Positions 40,093 to 50,629 of a DNA stretch of 64,000 bases are shown here, piece by piece. The notes under the pieces are model-generated. The model was not told the DNA's origin. It searched no databases and worked only from the letters and a program-made list of their open reading frames with translations. The stretch's first letter is position 1, and each line of letters starts with the position of its first letter. The stretch is from Pectobacterium carotovorum (lineage in GTDB: Bacteria; Pseudomonadota; Gammaproteobacteria; Enterobacterales; Enterobacteriaceae). The position numbers and the translations under genes are program-made. The stretch covers positions 1 to 64,000 of the forward strand of contig NZ_JAXAFK010000009.1 of assembly GCF_033898505.1 (NCBI RefSeq), read 5' to 3'.

Positions 40093-41373
40093 TTACAGGC
40101 GTGAGAAGCAGAGCTGCGCGGCTTCGATGGTGCGTTCGATGTCCTGTGGCGTATGCGCCAGCGACATAAAGCCCGCTTCAAAAGCGGATGGAGCGAGATA
40201 AACCCCTTCTTCCAGCATCATGTGGAAGAACAGCTTAAAGCGCTCGACGTCGCACTTCATCACATCCTGATAGCAGGTGACGCTCTCGGCATCCGTGAAG
40301 AACAGACCAAACATACCACCCGCCTGATTCACGACTAGCGGAATATTTTCGGCTTTCGCGGCAGCCAGCAGGCCTTCTGCCAGCTGATTGGTCAACGCGG
40401 TGAGTTTTTCATGGACACCGGGTTTCGCGACTTCCGTCAAACAGGCAAAGCCTGCCGCCATAGCAATCGGGTTGCCGGACAGTGTTCCCGCCTGATAAAC
40501 CGGACCGGTCGGTGCCAGCGCCTGCATGACTTCACGCTTGCCGCCGAATGCGCCAACTGGCATGCCGCCGCCGATGATTTTCCCCAGACAGGTCAGATCC
40601 GGCACCACGCCGTAGTGCGACTGTGCACCTGCCAGCGCGACACGGAAGCCGGTCATCACTTCATCAATGATGAACAAGGCACCAAATTCGTCGCACAGGG
40701 CACGCAGGCCGGGAAGGAAATCTGGCAACGGTGGAACGCAGTTCATGTTACCCGCAACGGGTTCGACAATGATTGCAGCGATCTCGTCAGGGTATTGCTC
40801 AAATGCGGCACGAACGGATGACAGATCGTTATAGACGCAGGTCAGCGTGTGCCGGGCGAAATCGGCTGGAACGCCGGGGGAATTAGGTTGGCCCAGCGTC
40901 AGCGCGCCGGAGCCGGCTTTCACCAGCAGGCAGTCGGCATGGCCGTGGTAGCAGCCTTCAAATTTGATGATTTTATCGCGGCCCGTGTAACCACGCGCCA
41001 GACGGATCGCGCTCATGGTGGCTTCTGTGCCGGAGTTGACCATCCGCACCATATCCATGCTGGGCACCAGCGAGGTCACCAGACGCGCCATCTGCACTTC
41101 CATCTCTGTCGGCGCGCCAAAGCTCAGGCCGCGTTCTGCGGCCGCGATCACCGCATCACGAATCGCTGGATGATTATGCCCCAGCACCATTGGACCCCAC
41201 GAACCCACGTAATCAATGTACGCTTGCTCGTCAGCATCGTAGAGATAAGCGCCATCAGCCCGTTCGATGAACAGCGGGGTACCACCGACGCCGTTAAAAG
41301 CACGAACGGGTGAGTTCACTCCGCCGGGAATAAGTTGCTGTGCCGCAGCATACAGGCTTTCAGATTTGTTCAT
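40093..41373 (-). CDS. hemL: Glutamate-1-semialdehyde 2,1-aminomutase
   Basis: A 426-residue PLP enzyme producing 5-aminolevulinate for haem synthesis by the C5 pathway. It begins [20 protein letters not shown]; the PLP lysine, about residue 265, is in [26 protein letters not shown] holds the pyridine-contacting Asp. It supports haem formation, which uses glutamyl-tRNA from gltX, encoded later in this window. It is divergent from clcA, as in E. coli. Confidence 0.97.
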   Translation of the reverse strand: MNKSESLYAAAQQLIPGGVNSPVRAFNGVGGTPLFIERADGAYLYDADEQAYIDYVGSWGPMVLGHNHPAIRDAVIAAAERGLSFGAPTEMEVQMARLVTSLVPSMDMVRMVNSGTEATMSAIRLARGYTGRDKIIKFEGCYHGHADCLLVKAGSGALTLGQPNSPGVPADFARHTLTCVYNDLSSVRAAFEQYPDEIAAIIVEPVAGNMNCVPPLPDFLPGLRALCDEFGALFIIDEVMTGFRVALAGAQSHYGVVPDLTCLGKIIGGGMPVGAFGGKREVMQALAPTGPVYQAGTLSGNPIAMAAGFACLTEVAKPGVHEKLTALTNQLAEGLLAAAKAENIPLVVNQAGGMFGLFFTDAESVTCYQDVMKCDVERFKLFFHMMLEEGVYLAPSAFEAGFMSLAHTPQDIERTIEAAQLCFSRL

Positions 41374-41519
41374 TACGCGGTCCTGACTGGTCTTGATCGT
41401 AAAATGTAGGGGTATTCTAATGAACTGACGGCCGTTATGAAATCGCTGTTCAGCAGATGCGGGTCTCTTTGTCTTCTGTTCTGGTCAAATAGGCAGTTTT
41501 ATCCTTAAGGGGTAACATA

Positions 41520-41549
41520 GTGGCTCTTATTTCTCTTTTTTGGTTATGA
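41520..41549 (+). CDS. Possible nine-codon leader overlapping clcA start
   Basis: GTG at 41520 is preceded by AAGGGG with a 7-nt gap, a much better ribosome-binding site than clcA itself has. The frame encodes MALISLFWL and ends in TGA at 41547-41549, overlapping the clcA ATG at 41546 (ATGA). This would make clcA translation depend on ribosomes ending the leader. The alternative is that a small indel has split an originally longer clcA N-terminus. Confidence 0.45.
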   Translation: MALISLFWL

Positions 41550-42961
41550 CCATTGTGATCAGACTTTCTGCTCCCGTTTCTTCTGCGGCGGAGCGCCGTG
41601 CTGCCATCGCACAATTTATGCGGCGCGATAAAACCCCCGCGTTGATTCTTCTGCTGGCGGCGATAGTAGGAACGTTAACCGGGTTAGTCGGCGTGGCATT
41701 TGAACGTACGGTGAACTGGGTTATACAACAGCGAATGGCACTCTTGGCGCATTTTCCTGAAAGCGGGGTGAGCTGGCTTGTTGCTGCGGCGGTATCAGCT
41801 GTTCTCGTGGTGTGGGGATATTTTCTGGTTCGGCGATTCGCTCCAGAAGCGGGTGGGTCGGGGATTCCTGAGATTGAGGGCGCGTTAGAAGAACTCAGAC
41901 CGGTACGCTGGTGGCGCGTATTGCCCGTTAAGTTTTTTGGCGGTATTGGCACGCTCGGGTCGGGAATGGTGCTGGGGCGAGAAGGGCCGACGGTACAGCT
42001 GGGGGGAAATATCGGTGGTATGGTTGCGGATATGTTGCCCAAAAGGCAGCAGGACGGGCGCCACTCATTGCTTGCTACTGGCGCGGCGGCCGGGCTATCC
42101 GCTGCCTTTAATGCGCCGCTGGCCGGAATACTTTTTATCATTGAGGAAATGCGGCCTCAGTTCCGCTATAGCCTCATCTCGATTAAAGCGGTCTTCATCG
42201 GCGTCATTATGTCGAGCATCGTATTTCGTCTCTTCAACGGCGAACAGGCTGTGATCGATATAGGGCAATTGCCTTCTGCACCGCTCAAGACGCTGTGGTT
42301 ATATTTGGTGCTTGGGATTATTTTTGGCGTCGTCGGTGTGGTGTTTAATGCCTTGGTTTTACGTACTCAGGCGCTATTTTTGGCCTTCCACGGTAAGCAG
42401 ATGTCTCGCTTCCTGCTGGTTGGCGCACTGGCGGGCGGCCTCTGTGGCGTGCTGTCTGTCGTTTTTCATGAAGCAACCGGAGGCGGATTTACGCTTATCC
42501 CCCTTGCGGCGGCGGAGCATTACAGCATTGGTATGCTTTTTGGGATCTTTATGATCCGCGTCTTTATGACGCTGCTTTGTTTCGGATCGGGCGCGCCAGG
42601 GGGGATTTTTGCACCGATGTTGGCGTTGGGAACGCTGCTCGGGGCTGCGTTTGGTATGGTGGCCAGCCAGTTGTTTCCTGATTATGCCATTGGAGCAAGT
42701 ACATTTGCTGTGGCGGGGATGGGAGCGCTGTTTGCGGCATCGGTTCGTGCTCCGCTCACCGGCATCGTTCTGGTGTTGGAAATGACTGACAACTACCAGT
42801 TGATCTTACCCATGATCGTGACGTGTTTGGGCGCGACACTGTTGGCGCAGTTTCTGGGAGGAAAGCCGTTATATTCTTCTATTCTGGCGAGGACGCTGCA
42901 GCGGCAGGCATTGGCTGAGCAGGAGCAGCAGATTATTTCAACAATTTCTGTCAAATCTTGA
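41546..42961 (+). CDS. clcA: H+/Cl- exchange transporter ClcA
   Basis: A 471-residue CLC antiporter of the inner membrane exchanging two chloride for one proton; it aids extreme acid resistance. The selectivity-filter segments are GGSGIPE (about 103-109), [10 protein letters not shown] with the gating Glu146, and [16 protein letters not shown] near the end carries the chloride-binding Tyr. The ATG at 41546 lacks its own ribosome-binding site and overlaps the stop of a short upstream frame. The N-terminus differs from that of E. coli. Confidence 0.94.
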   Translation: MTIVIRLSAPVSSAAERRAAIAQFMRRDKTPALILLLAAIVGTLTGLVGVAFERTVNWVIQQRMALLAHFPESGVSWLVAAAVSAVLVVWGYFLVRRFAPEAGGSGIPEIEGALEELRPVRWWRVLPVKFFGGIGTLGSGMVLGREGPTVQLGGNIGGMVADMLPKRQQDGRHSLLATGAAAGLSAAFNAPLAGILFIIEEMRPQFRYSLISIKAVFIGVIMSSIVFRLFNGEQAVIDIGQLPSAPLKTLWLYLVLGIIFGVVGVVFNALVLRTQALFLAFHGKQMSRFLLVGALAGGLCGVLSVVFHEATGGGFTLIPLAAAEHYSIGMLFGIFMIRVFMTLLCFGSGAPGGIFAPMLALGTLLGAAFGMVASQLFPDYAIGASTFAVAGMGALFAASVRAPLTGIVLVLEMTDNYQLILPMIVTCLGATLLAQFLGGKPLYSSILARTLQRQALAEQEQQIISTISVKS

Positions 42962-43040
42962 ACGTTTTCGCAGACTGCCGGATAATAAGCATATGAATAT
43001 GGGTTTATCACCTGATAAGCCCTGAGTTGGGAGTAAAAAT

Positions 43041-43388
43041 ATGAGCGACGATATAGCAGCACTGCCTCTGCAATTTACCGATGCAGCGGCAAGCAAGGTG
43101 AAAAACCTGATTGCTGATGAAGAAAACCCAGAGCTGAAACTGCGTGTGTACATCACGGGCGGCGGCTGTAGCGGCTTCCAGTATGGTTTTACCTTTGATG
43201 ATCAAATCAACGACGGCGATATGACCATTGAGAAGCAAGGGGTGTCGCTGGTGGTTGACCCGATGAGCCTGCAATATCTGGTTGGCGGTGCGGTGGATTA
43301 TACCGAAGGGCTGGAAGGTTCTCGCTTTGTCGTGACGAATCCGAATGCGAAATCCACCTGCGGCTGTGGTTCCTCTTTCAGCGTCTGA
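43041..43388 (+). CDS. erpA: Iron-sulfur cluster insertion protein ErpA
   Basis: A 115-residue A-type carrier that delivers iron-sulfur clusters to apoproteins such as IspG/IspH. The three cluster cysteines are Cys43 ([12 protein letters not shown]), Cys107 and Cys109 ([11 protein letters not shown]). Length and sequence match E. coli ErpA. It lies after clcA with about 80 bp between and is followed by a strong terminator. Confidence 0.97.
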   Translation: MSDDIAALPLQFTDAAASKVKNLIADEENPELKLRVYITGGGCSGFQYGFTFDDQINDGDMTIEKQGVSLVVDPMSLQYLVGGAVDYTEGLEGSRFVVTNPNAKSTCGCGSSFSV

Positions 43389-43421
43389 TCCTGCATTGCG
43401 GTTATTGACCGACTGAAAAAT

Positions 43422-43457
43422 AAAAACCGTGTCTTGTTGCCGAGACACGGTTTTTTT
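43422..43457 (+). terminator. erpA terminator
   Basis: The stem ACCGTGTCT/AGACACGGT is flanked by AAAA and TTTTTT, a canonical rho-independent terminator that can act in both directions on erpA and the converging small secreted-protein gene. Confidence 0.9.
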
Positions 43458-43535
43458 ATAGCAGACATTTTTTATAGCAGACAGTAAGTCAATTATAGGG
43501 AGTGTTAAAAAACACGTCCCCTATTTTTACTGTGA

Positions 43536-43814
43536 TTACCATTCGACTGTAATCAGACGCGTTTCCGTACCTTGTGCGGTTTTTGTCGCAGAAGTCGAAA
43601 ATTTTGCCTGATCGACCTGAATACGTGACTCAGTAATTTTAGGTTGTGGTACAGAGGCTAGGTTACATTTCATTTGATATTGACCGGATTGAGGCGTTAC
43701 GCCGCACGCCGGTAGTATCGTCAGTTGAGCATTAATTTGCCCACCCTGACTCCCTGCATATGCCGTGCTACAGGCCGCCATCAGTAAGCCCGCGTAAAGC
43801 AACGCATTTTTCAT
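43536..43814 (-). CDS. Small secreted protein of unknown function
   Basis: A 92-residue protein with a Sec signal peptide of about 20 residues ending in STAYA, so the mature form is about 72 residues and periplasmic or secreted. The two cysteines of the mature form (LPACGV and MKCNL) could form a disulfide. It is not recognised; the INAQLTILPACGV stretch recalls the first strand of pilin-like beta-sandwich domains, but this is too short to decide. Its ATG is preceded by GGTAGCT. It is separated by 231 bp of unfeatured DNA from btuF. Confidence 0.7.
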   Translation of the reverse strand: MKNALLYAGLLMAACSTAYAGSQGGQINAQLTILPACGVTPQSGQYQMKCNLASVPQPKITESRIQVDQAKFSTSATKTAQGTETRLITVEW

Positions 43815-44045
43815 AGTTAAAGCTACCTGGTGTTAAAGGAACCGATGTCGGTTCAAAGTTTTCTCATTTCGTGTTGCTTTGGCTTTATCGCCGGGTGGTA
43901 ATCAACACCATGAATGATGCTTATAATTCCACCGTTGCGCTCAGATTATCGGCAAATATTGGCGAAATAAAAGCCTGCTAGTGTTACAACTTGTATACTA
44001 ATGAAGTTATTGTTATCAGAGCGATTTCACCGTGTTAATTAACAA

Positions 44046-44885
44046 TCACTTCGCTGACGAAAACGTGGGTCTTAACTCTGCCAATTGAGAACAAATTTGC
44101 CGGGCTGCCAATAGCAAACGAGGGCCACTACGGCTAAACCAGTCTTCATTGACAGTAATGACCGGCACCGCTAATTGCGGTTGCCAAAACGCCTGCACGC
44201 TGGAAGTTCTATCTGGCGCTCCACCGACAATAATGGCCTGTGGCTGCCGCCTTAACACCTGTTCACGGCTAACTTGCGGCCAGGGCACCGGACTGTCGCT
44301 AAAGATATTTTCTGCGCCGCACAGTGAAACGATTTGGCTTTGCAGCGTCGCTTGCGAAGAGGTAAACAGCGGCTGAGTTCCGAATTGAATGAATACCCGC
44401 AGCGGAGCAGCGTGTGCCGCGTTTTTCCTCTCGCTGGCGCGCTGTAGCCTGCTTATTTCCTGCTGAAAATCTGTCGCAGCCCGTTCGGCTTGCTCTGGAT
44501 GGCGGCTATAGGTCGCCAACTGCCGCAATGATGCGGGAATATCGTCTAACGTTTTCGCATCCAGATAAACGATGGGTATCGAGAAATTGGCGAGTTGTTC
44601 CAGCGGGCGCTGCGGGTTACCCTCGCGCCACGCCAGAATCAGATCGGGCTTGAGGGCGAGGATCCGCTCCAGGTTGATTCCCTGCCAGGAAGCCACTTGT
44701 TCCAGCTTTTTCGCTTCTGGCGGATAATCTGACCAGGCGCTAACCGCAATCAGCTGTTCGCCCATGCCAGCCGCATAGGCCATTTCCGTCGCGTGTGGCG
44801 CGAGGCTAATGACACGCTGCGGAATGGCATAAGCGGCGGTGCAGAGCAGTAGCCCGGTCAGCCAGCAGAAGAACCTGACTGTCAC
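44046..44885 (-). CDS. btuF: Vitamin B12-binding periplasmic protein BtuF
   Basis: A 279-residue class III binding protein that hands cobalamin to the BtuCD importer. A signal peptide of about 20 residues ends in [48 protein letters not shown] and [12 protein letters not shown] match E. coli BtuF. It starts 2 bp after the mtn stop, so both form an operon, as in E. coli. Confidence 0.95.
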   Translation of the reverse strand: MTVRFFCWLTGLLLCTAAYAIPQRVISLAPHATEMAYAAGMGEQLIAVSAWSDYPPEAKKLEQVASWQGINLERILALKPDLILAWREGNPQRPLEQLANFSIPIVYLDAKTLDDIPASLRQLATYSRHPEQAERAATDFQQEISRLQRASERKNAAHAAPLRVFIQFGTQPLFTSSQATLQSQIVSLCGAENIFSDSPVPWPQVSREQVLRRQPQAIIVGGAPDRTSSVQAFWQPQLAVPVITVNEDWFSRSGPRLLLAARQICSQLAELRPTFSSAK

Positions 44886-44887
44886 GA

Positions 44888-45586
44888 TTAGCGTGCGGCC
44901 AGCTTAGCCAGAATCGCTTCCACCATCCGCGTTGACTGCTGTGCCGCAACGCTCAGGAATTCATCGAAACTCAAGTGTGATTCTTTATCGGCCACATCAG
45001 AAATGGCGCGCACAACCACAAACGGCACTGCGAACTGGTGGCAGACATGGGCGATTGCTGTCGCTTCCATTTCTACCGCAATCGCCTTTGGGAAGGTCGT
45101 GCGAATACGGGCTAATGGTTCTGCGCCGTTAATGAAGGCATCACCGCTGACAACCAGACCGCGCACGGCGTTCAGCTGTAAATCGGCAATGGTTTCCTGT
45201 GCCAGCGCGATGAGCTTGTCATCGGCGGGGAAAGCGGCAGGGCAGCCCGCCATCTGGCCGGGCTCATAGCCAAAGGCTGTGACGTCAGCATCGTGGTAGC
45301 GTACTTCATCGGAAACGACGATATCGCCCACGTTCAAGGTTGGCGCCAATCCGCCAGCGGAACCGGTGTTAATGACGACATCTGGCTTGCTGTGCTCCAG
45401 CAGCAGCGTGGTGCCGAGCGCGGCGGAAACTTTGCCGATACCGGATTTCAGCAGGGCGACATCTACGCCATTGATTTGTCCGGTGTAGATTTCGCAACCC
45501 GCACGCTGGAAGGTCTGATGGTTTTCAATCCGATCGCGCAGCAGCGTTACTTCTTGTTCCATCGCGCCGATAATACCGACTTTCAT
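44888..45586 (-). CDS. mtn: 5'-methylthioadenosine/S-adenosylhomocysteine nucleosidase
   Basis: A 232-residue enzyme splitting MTA (from spermidine synthesis, see speE) and SAH to adenine and the thioribose or ribosylhomocysteine, the latter feeding LuxS and AI-2. The N-terminus [13 protein letters not shown] holds the catalytic Glu12; [15 protein letters not shown] and [17 protein letters not shown] (catalytic Asp) are conserved. It is first of mtn-btuF and is divergent from dgt. Confidence 0.97.
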   Translation of the reverse strand: MKVGIIGAMEQEVTLLRDRIENHQTFQRAGCEIYTGQINGVDVALLKSGIGKVSAALGTTLLLEHSKPDVVINTGSAGGLAPTLNVGDIVVSDEVRYHDADVTAFGYEPGQMAGCPAAFPADDKLIALAQETIADLQLNAVRGLVVSGDAFINGAEPLARIRTTFPKAIAVEMEATAIAHVCHQFAVPFVVVRAISDVADKESHLSFDEFLSVAAQQSTRMVEAILAKLAAR

Positions 45587-45621
45587 AAGGTTCCCCGCAA
45601 ATTCTGTTATAAATGGAAGGC

Positions 45622-45748
45622 GTATACCTAATGCTGGTCACTGAAGTCCCATTTTAGGGGAAACACAGGGAGAGGTTCCCGCAGGGATGCCTCCCCCTGT
45701 GGTCGCACCGTGTATCTCGATCGTTAAATGACCAGCATTAGGTGTATA
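45622..45748. repeat. Inverted-repeat element F
   Basis: About 127 bp in the mtn-dgt gap with near-perfect ends: TATACCTAATGCTGGTCA and TGACCAGCATTAGGTGTATA. The interior has a GGGGGAGG/CCTCCCCC-like palindrome around 45668-45706 (GGGAGAGGTTCC, CCTCCCCC). The related short element at 51855-51907 has the same ends. It is a non-coding MITE-like element. Confidence 0.75.
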
Positions 45749-45831
45749 TCGCGGACGTTAGTCTATCATGGCTAGCGGGAGGAGATGGAGTGTCCATCAT
45801 TGTGCTGTAGCGGGATGATAGGGAGAACCGT

Positions 45832-47343
45832 ATGTCTGATATCGATTTCGCCAAAAAAATGAGCTTTCAGCGACATTTCAGCCGACCTAAAACGGCTGAT
45901 AATGGCTATGCGATTGTGCGCCAGTTTGAGAGCGATCGTGGTCGTATTATTAACTCCGCCGCCATCCGCCGCTTACAGCAAAAAACGCAGGTCTTTCCGC
46001 TGGAACGTAACGCAGCTGTCCGTTCCCGTCTGACCCATTCGATGGAAGTTCAGCAGGTGGGGCGCTATATCGCCAAAGATATTTTGCACCGCCTGCAAGC
46101 CGATGGACGGCTGGCGTCGCTGGGTCTGGAAGACAGACAAACGCCGTTTGAAAGCATGGTCGAAATGGCGTGTTTGATGCATGACATCGGCAATCCGCCG
46201 TTTGGGCATTTTGGCGAATCTGCGATTAACCAATGGTTCAGAAAATTGCTGGATAGCCATTATCTGGACAATGCATCCCCGGAACGTGTCGATGATTGTA
46301 AAGTTCCTACACTGCGGATGCAGCAGGATGGGCTGGACGAATTGCGTGGGCAAATCCGACAGGATCTGAGTCACTTTGAAGGCAACGCACAGGCGATCAG
46401 GCTGGTACACACGTTGCTGAAGCTCAATCTGACCTACGGGCAAGTTGCCTGTATTTTGAAATATACCCGTCCCGCATATTGGCACGGCGAACTGCCGGCG
46501 GATTACCACTATTTGATGAAGAAGCCGGGCTACTATCTGGCAGAAGAAGCGTTTGTCGCCAGACTGCGTGAAGAGCTGGATATGGGCGAATTTCATCGTC
46601 ATCCGCTGAGCTACATCATGGAAGCAGCGGATGATGTTTCCTACTGTATTGCGGATCTGGAAGATGCCGTTGAGAAAGAGATTCTCACGATTGAAGAACT
46701 GTACGGCCTGTTGCGTGAAAATTGGGGAGAAGGAACGGAGAAAGACATTTTCGCCAAGACGATTGAACATGCCTACAAAGAGCGTGAACGTTTAAAATGG
46801 CGTAGTCACGACGATCAGTTCTTCATGAATCTTCGCGTTAATACCGTGCAGCAGATGGTGCCGCATGCCGCGAAGCGTTTTATCGATAACCTGCCAGCGA
46901 TCTATGCCGGATCGTTTAATCAGGCGTTGCTTGAGGACGACAGCCCGCAGAATCACCTGCTAGGCATTTTCAAACACGTCGCCTTAAAGCACGTTTTTAA
47001 CCATCATGAGGTTGAACAGCTGGAGCTACAGGGAGATCGCGTGATTCGCGGCCTGCTGGATATTTACAGCCCGCTGCTTGAGATGCCCTATCAGGATTTC
47101 AGCCAGCTTGTCCTCGATGATACGCACAGGCGCTATCCGATTGAAACGCGGCTTTATCACAAGCTGTCCAGCAAGCACTGTCTGGCCTATTGCGAAGCGG
47201 TTGCCGCGTTGGAAGCCTTACCCGAAAACGAGCGAATCGTCCGTGAGTATTACTATCGGGCGCGTCTGATTCAGGATTACATCAGCGGTATGACGGATTT
47301 GTACGCTTACGACGAATACCGCAAGCTGATGGCGGCAGATTAG
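45832..47343 (+). CDS. dgt: Deoxyguanosine triphosphate triphosphohydrolase
   Basis: A 503-residue HD-domain enzyme hydrolysing dGTP to deoxyguanosine and triphosphate. The metal-binding HD motif is in [18 protein letters not shown] (about 115-132), with upstream His in [13 protein letters not shown] and downstream Asp in [16 protein letters not shown]. Length equals that of E. coli Dgt. It lies between mtn and degP as in E. coli, with degP 189 bp downstream behind its own promoter. Confidence 0.97.
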   Translation: MSDIDFAKKMSFQRHFSRPKTADNGYAIVRQFESDRGRIINSAAIRRLQQKTQVFPLERNAAVRSRLTHSMEVQQVGRYIAKDILHRLQADGRLASLGLEDRQTPFESMVEMACLMHDIGNPPFGHFGESAINQWFRKLLDSHYLDNASPERVDDCKVPTLRMQQDGLDELRGQIRQDLSHFEGNAQAIRLVHTLLKLNLTYGQVACILKYTRPAYWHGELPADYHYLMKKPGYYLAEEAFVARLREELDMGEFHRHPLSYIMEAADDVSYCIADLEDAVEKEILTIEELYGLLRENWGEGTEKDIFAKTIEHAYKERERLKWRSHDDQFFMNLRVNTVQQMVPHAAKRFIDNLPAIYAGSFNQALLEDDSPQNHLLGIFKHVALKHVFNHHEVEQLELQGDRVIRGLLDIYSPLLEMPYQDFSQLVLDDTHRRYPIETRLYHKLSSKHCLAYCEAVAALEALPENERIVREYYYRARLIQDYISGMTDLYAYDEYRKLMAAD

Positions 47344-47422
47344 CGATGAACAGACGGCAATGGAAATCGCGAGTTTTGTAAAGCCGTTCAATATTTCCTT
47401 ACGCTTCACGATCTTCCCCTCG

Positions 47423-47450
47423 GGAACATTGTTGGTCCATATTTATCTCA
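47423..47450 (+). promoter_or_regulatory. Sigma-E type promoter of degP
   Basis: GGAACAT at 47423-47429 and TCTCA at 47446-47450, separated by 16 bp, fit the sigma-E consensus (GGAACTT, about 16 bp, TCTGA). Transcription would begin near 47456, about 77 nt before degP. degP of E. coli is a known sigma-E and CpxR target. Confidence 0.7.
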
Positions 47451-47467
47451 TACAGCACGACCACTGA

Positions 47468-47489
47468 GTGTACCCGGTGTCGGGTACAC
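47468..47489 (+). other. Hairpin in the degP leader
   Basis: A perfect 9-bp stem (GTGTACCCG/CGGGTACAC) with loop GTGT lies between the sigma-E promoter and the degP start, so it would form in the 5' untranslated RNA. It is not followed by a T-run. It could stabilise the leader or modulate expression; function unknown. Confidence 0.6.
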
Positions 47490-47532
47490 GGGCCGTAAGA
47501 CTCGCGTGTTGATTACTATGAGACATACTCCT

Positions 47533-48990
47533 ATGAAAAGAAAATCACTGGTTCTGAGTGCGCTGGCGTTAAGTCTGGCGATGGCGATGGGCTCCACCAC
47601 GGCGAATGCGGCTGAGTCAGCGGCGTCTGCCGCGTCATCGGGTCAACTCCCTAGCCTGGCCCCTATGCTGGAAACGGTCATGCCTTCCGTGGTGAGCATC
47701 TACGTGGAAGGGCATACCACCAATGCGGGCAATGCGGGAAAAGAAGGTATCCCCCCGCAGCTTCAGCCATTTTTTGGTGAAAACTCGCCTTTCTGCCAGG
47801 ACGGATCGCCGTTCCAGTCATCGCCGATGTGTCAGGGAGAAGGGGACGATGATGGCAGCGGCCAACAGCAACCAAAACAGGAAAACTTCCAGGCGCTGGG
47901 TGCGGGTGTCGTGATTAATGCGGAGAAAGGCTATGTGGTGACCAACAGCCATGTGGTGGATAACGCTGATAAGATTCAGGTTCGACTCAGCGATGGCCGC
48001 AAGTATGACGGCAAAGTGTTAGGCAAAGACCCGCGTTCAGATATCGCACTGGTGCAGTTGAAAGACTTCAAAAATCTGACGGCTATCAAGGTTGCAGATT
48101 CCGACCAGTTGCGGGTCGGTGACTATACGGTGGCGATTGGTAACCCGTATGGCCTGGGCGAAACGGCGACATCAGGCATTGTGTCTGCGCTGGGGCGTAG
48201 CGGGTTGAATATTGAAAACTACGAGAACTTTATTCAGACCGATGCGGCGATCAACCGAGGGAATTCCGGTGGGGCGCTGGTGAACCTGAATGGAGAGCTG
48301 GTTGGCCTGAATACCGCGATTCTTGCCCCAGATGGCGGCAATATCGGGATTGGTTTTGCTATCCCCAGCAATATGGTGAAAAGCGTCGTGGCACAAATTG
48401 TCGAATTTGGCGAAGTGAAGCGCGGCGAGCTGGGTATTACCGGGACGGAGCTGAACTCCGAACTGGCGCAGGCGATGAAGGTCGATGCACAGCGCGGTGC
48501 GTTTGTGAGTCAGGTTCGGCCGAAGTCGGCAGCCGATGAGGCGGGCATCAAGGCGGGCGATGTGATCGTCACGCTGAATGGTAAGGCGGTCAGCAGCTTC
48601 TCTGCACTGCGTGCGCAGGTTGGCTCGCTGCCGGTGGGCAGCAAAGTGGCACTTGGGCTGCTGCGTGAGGGTAAACCGCTGACGGTTGAGGTGACGCTGC
48701 AACAGAGCAATCAGGCTCAGGTAGCTTCCGGTAATCTCTACTCTGGCATTGAAGGTGCCGAGCTGAGCAATACGCAGGTGGACGGCGCAAAAGGCGTCAA
48801 GGTGGATAACGTTAAACCCGGTTCCGCGGCGGCTAAAATTGGCCTGAAGAAGGACGACATTATTCTGGGGGTTAACCAACAGCCGGTACAGAATATTGGC
48901 GAACTGCGTAAAATTCTGGACAGTAAACCCGCCGTTCTGGCCTTGAACGTTCGTCGCGGTGAAAGCACGATTTATCTACTGGCTCAGTAA
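47533..48990 (+). CDS. degP: Periplasmic serine endoprotease/chaperone DegP
   Basis: A 485-residue HtrA protease that degrades or refolds envelope proteins under stress. A signal peptide of about 26 residues ends in TTANA. The trypsin-like domain has the triad His140 (TNSHVVD), Asp170 (DPRSDIAL) and Ser245 (RGNSGGAL); the LA loop carries the two cysteines (SPFCQD ... SPMCQG). Two PDZ domains follow (about 300-385 and 400-480). ATG 47533 matches the E. coli start; ATGs at 47518 and slightly upstream are in frame. Confidence 0.97.
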   Translation: MKRKSLVLSALALSLAMAMGSTTANAAESAASAASSGQLPSLAPMLETVMPSVVSIYVEGHTTNAGNAGKEGIPPQLQPFFGENSPFCQDGSPFQSSPMCQGEGDDDGSGQQQPKQENFQALGAGVVINAEKGYVVTNSHVVDNADKIQVRLSDGRKYDGKVLGKDPRSDIALVQLKDFKNLTAIKVADSDQLRVGDYTVAIGNPYGLGETATSGIVSALGRSGLNIENYENFIQTDAAINRGNSGGALVNLNGELVGLNTAILAPDGGNIGIGFAIPSNMVKSVVAQIVEFGEVKRGELGITGTELNSELAQAMKVDAQRGAFVSQVRPKSAADEAGIKAGDVIVTLNGKAVSSFSALRAQVGSLPVGSKVALGLLREGKPLTVEVTLQQSNQAQVASGNLYSGIEGAELSNTQVDGAKGVKVDNVKPGSAAAKIGLKKDDIILGVNQQPVQNIGELRKILDSKPAVLALNVRRGESTIYLLAQ

Positions 48991-49222
48991 TCGAATTGTT
49001 CAGAGTTTAAGTTAATAATTACCTTTTAAGACAAGTTGTTACGTTGCTTATCTGGCCGGGTACTCAGGTGATCGGCCACTTCTCGCCTCTCTATGAAAGT
49101 GCTTTTGTGAGTTCTTCCACAGATTTAACCTAATTCCCGTTTCTTTGTTAATTTGCACAATGTGTGGCGCACCGTGTGGCGGTATGCTGGTGCAATTGTC
49201 AATGTTCCTCTCAGAGGTAAAA

Positions 49223-50380
49223 ATGGCGTCGTATCATCTCAATGCCAAGATGGCACAGGATATTGTCGCGCGAACCATGCAGATCATTGATAGCAATATC
49301 AACGTGATGGATGCTCGCGGTAAGATTATCGGCAGTGGCGATCAGGAACGATTGGGGGAGTTGCACGAAGGAGCGCTGCTGGCGCTCTCGCAGGGACGGG
49401 TCGTCGATATTGATGACGCTGTGGCGCGCCACCTGCACGGCGTGCGTCCGGGCATCAATTTACCTTTGCGCATCGACGGTGAAATCGTTGGCGTCATCGG
49501 CCTGACGGGGAACCCCAGCCAGCTACGGCAATACGGCGAACTGGTCTGCATGACGGCGGAAATGATGCTGGAACAGGCGAGGCTGCTGCATATGCTGGCG
49601 CAGGATAGCCGCCTGCGTGAAGAGCTGGTACTGAACCTGATTCGCACCGACGACCTTTCTCCCGCCCTCATGGAGTGGGCGCAGCGCTTAGGTATCGATC
49701 TGAATAAGCCACGCGTCGCGGCGGTGATCGAGGTGGACAGCGGGCAGCTTGGGGTGGATTCCGCCATGGCGGAACTACAGCAGTTGCAGACGCTGCTGAC
49801 CACGCCGGAACGTGACAACCTGATCGCTATCGTTTCGCTGACGGAAATGGTGGTGCTAAAACCGGCGTTGAACAGCCACGGGCGCTGGGATGCAGAAGAA
49901 CACCGGCGTCGAGTGGACACGCTGATGTCGCGCATGGCGGAAAGCAGCCGGCTGCGGGTGCGGCTGGCGCTGGGGAACTATTTTGCCGGCCCCGGCAGTA
50001 TTGCGCGTTCTTACCGCACGGCGCGCACGACCATGAGCGTGGGCAAACAGCGTATGCCCGCTCAGCGCTGTTATTACTATCAGGATCTGATGCTGCCCGT
50101 ACTGCTGGATAGCCTGCGCGGCGGCTGGCAGGCAAACGAGCTGGTGCGGCCACTCTCAAAGCTTAAAGCAATGGACGGCAATGGTCTGCTGCGTCGGACT
50201 CTGGGGGCTTGGTTCCGTAATAACGTTCAGCCCGGTGCGACGGCGAAAGCGCTGTTTATTCACCGTAATACGCTAGAGTATCGTCTCAACCGCATCTCCG
50301 AGCTGACGGGGTTAGATCTGGGGAATTTCGACGATCGTTTGCTGCTGTACGTGGCTTTGCAACTTGATGAAGAAGAATAG
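49223..50380 (+). CDS. cdaR: Sugar diacid utilisation regulator CdaR
   Basis: A 385-residue activator of glucarate/galactarate/glycerate genes. An N-terminal diacid-sensing domain (KMAQDIVARTMQIIDSNINV, IIGSGDQERLGELHEGA) is followed by a GGDEF-like middle region and a C-terminal PucR-type helix-turn-helix (ALFIHRNTLEYRLNRISELTG). The start at 49223 (MASYHLNAKM) follows AGAGGT; an open extension upstream lacks family support. Its position after degP matches E. coli. Confidence 0.96.
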   Translation: MASYHLNAKMAQDIVARTMQIIDSNINVMDARGKIIGSGDQERLGELHEGALLALSQGRVVDIDDAVARHLHGVRPGINLPLRIDGEIVGVIGLTGNPSQLRQYGELVCMTAEMMLEQARLLHMLAQDSRLREELVLNLIRTDDLSPALMEWAQRLGIDLNKPRVAAVIEVDSGQLGVDSAMAELQQLQTLLTTPERDNLIAIVSLTEMVVLKPALNSHGRWDAEEHRRRVDTLMSRMAESSRLRVRLALGNYFAGPGSIARSYRTARTTMSVGKQRMPAQRCYYYQDLMLPVLLDSLRGGWQANELVRPLSKLKAMDGNGLLRRTLGAWFRNNVQPGATAKALFIHRNTLEYRLNRISELTGLDLGNFDDRLLLYVALQLDEEE

Positions 50381-50440
50381 AGCAGAAAGGTGCCTGCCTG
50401 CTTAAGGCTATACTTCTGAGTCTATCCTCTTCCCGTATTA

Positions 50441-50461
50441 CCTGATGCCGCACGGCATCAG
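50441..50461. other. GC-rich hairpin after cdaR
   Basis: CCTGATGCC/GGCATCAGG (9-bp stem, loop GCA or nearby) lies 60 bp after the cdaR stop. No T-run follows, so it is at best a weak terminator. The rest of 50381-50629 is AT-rich with no recognised gene. Confidence 0.5.
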
Positions 50462-50629
50462 GGTTACCTCATATCCCGTCGTAAAAATATTTCCGCTGCA
50501 ATAAAATTGCTTAGATTGAAAACTATTACATAACCATTAACAATATAACGCGATAGCATAAATTATCGCGAAACAATATTTTTGCCCCCTCCCTATATCC
50601 ACTATTGTCACTTCCATGTTGTCAGCCTG

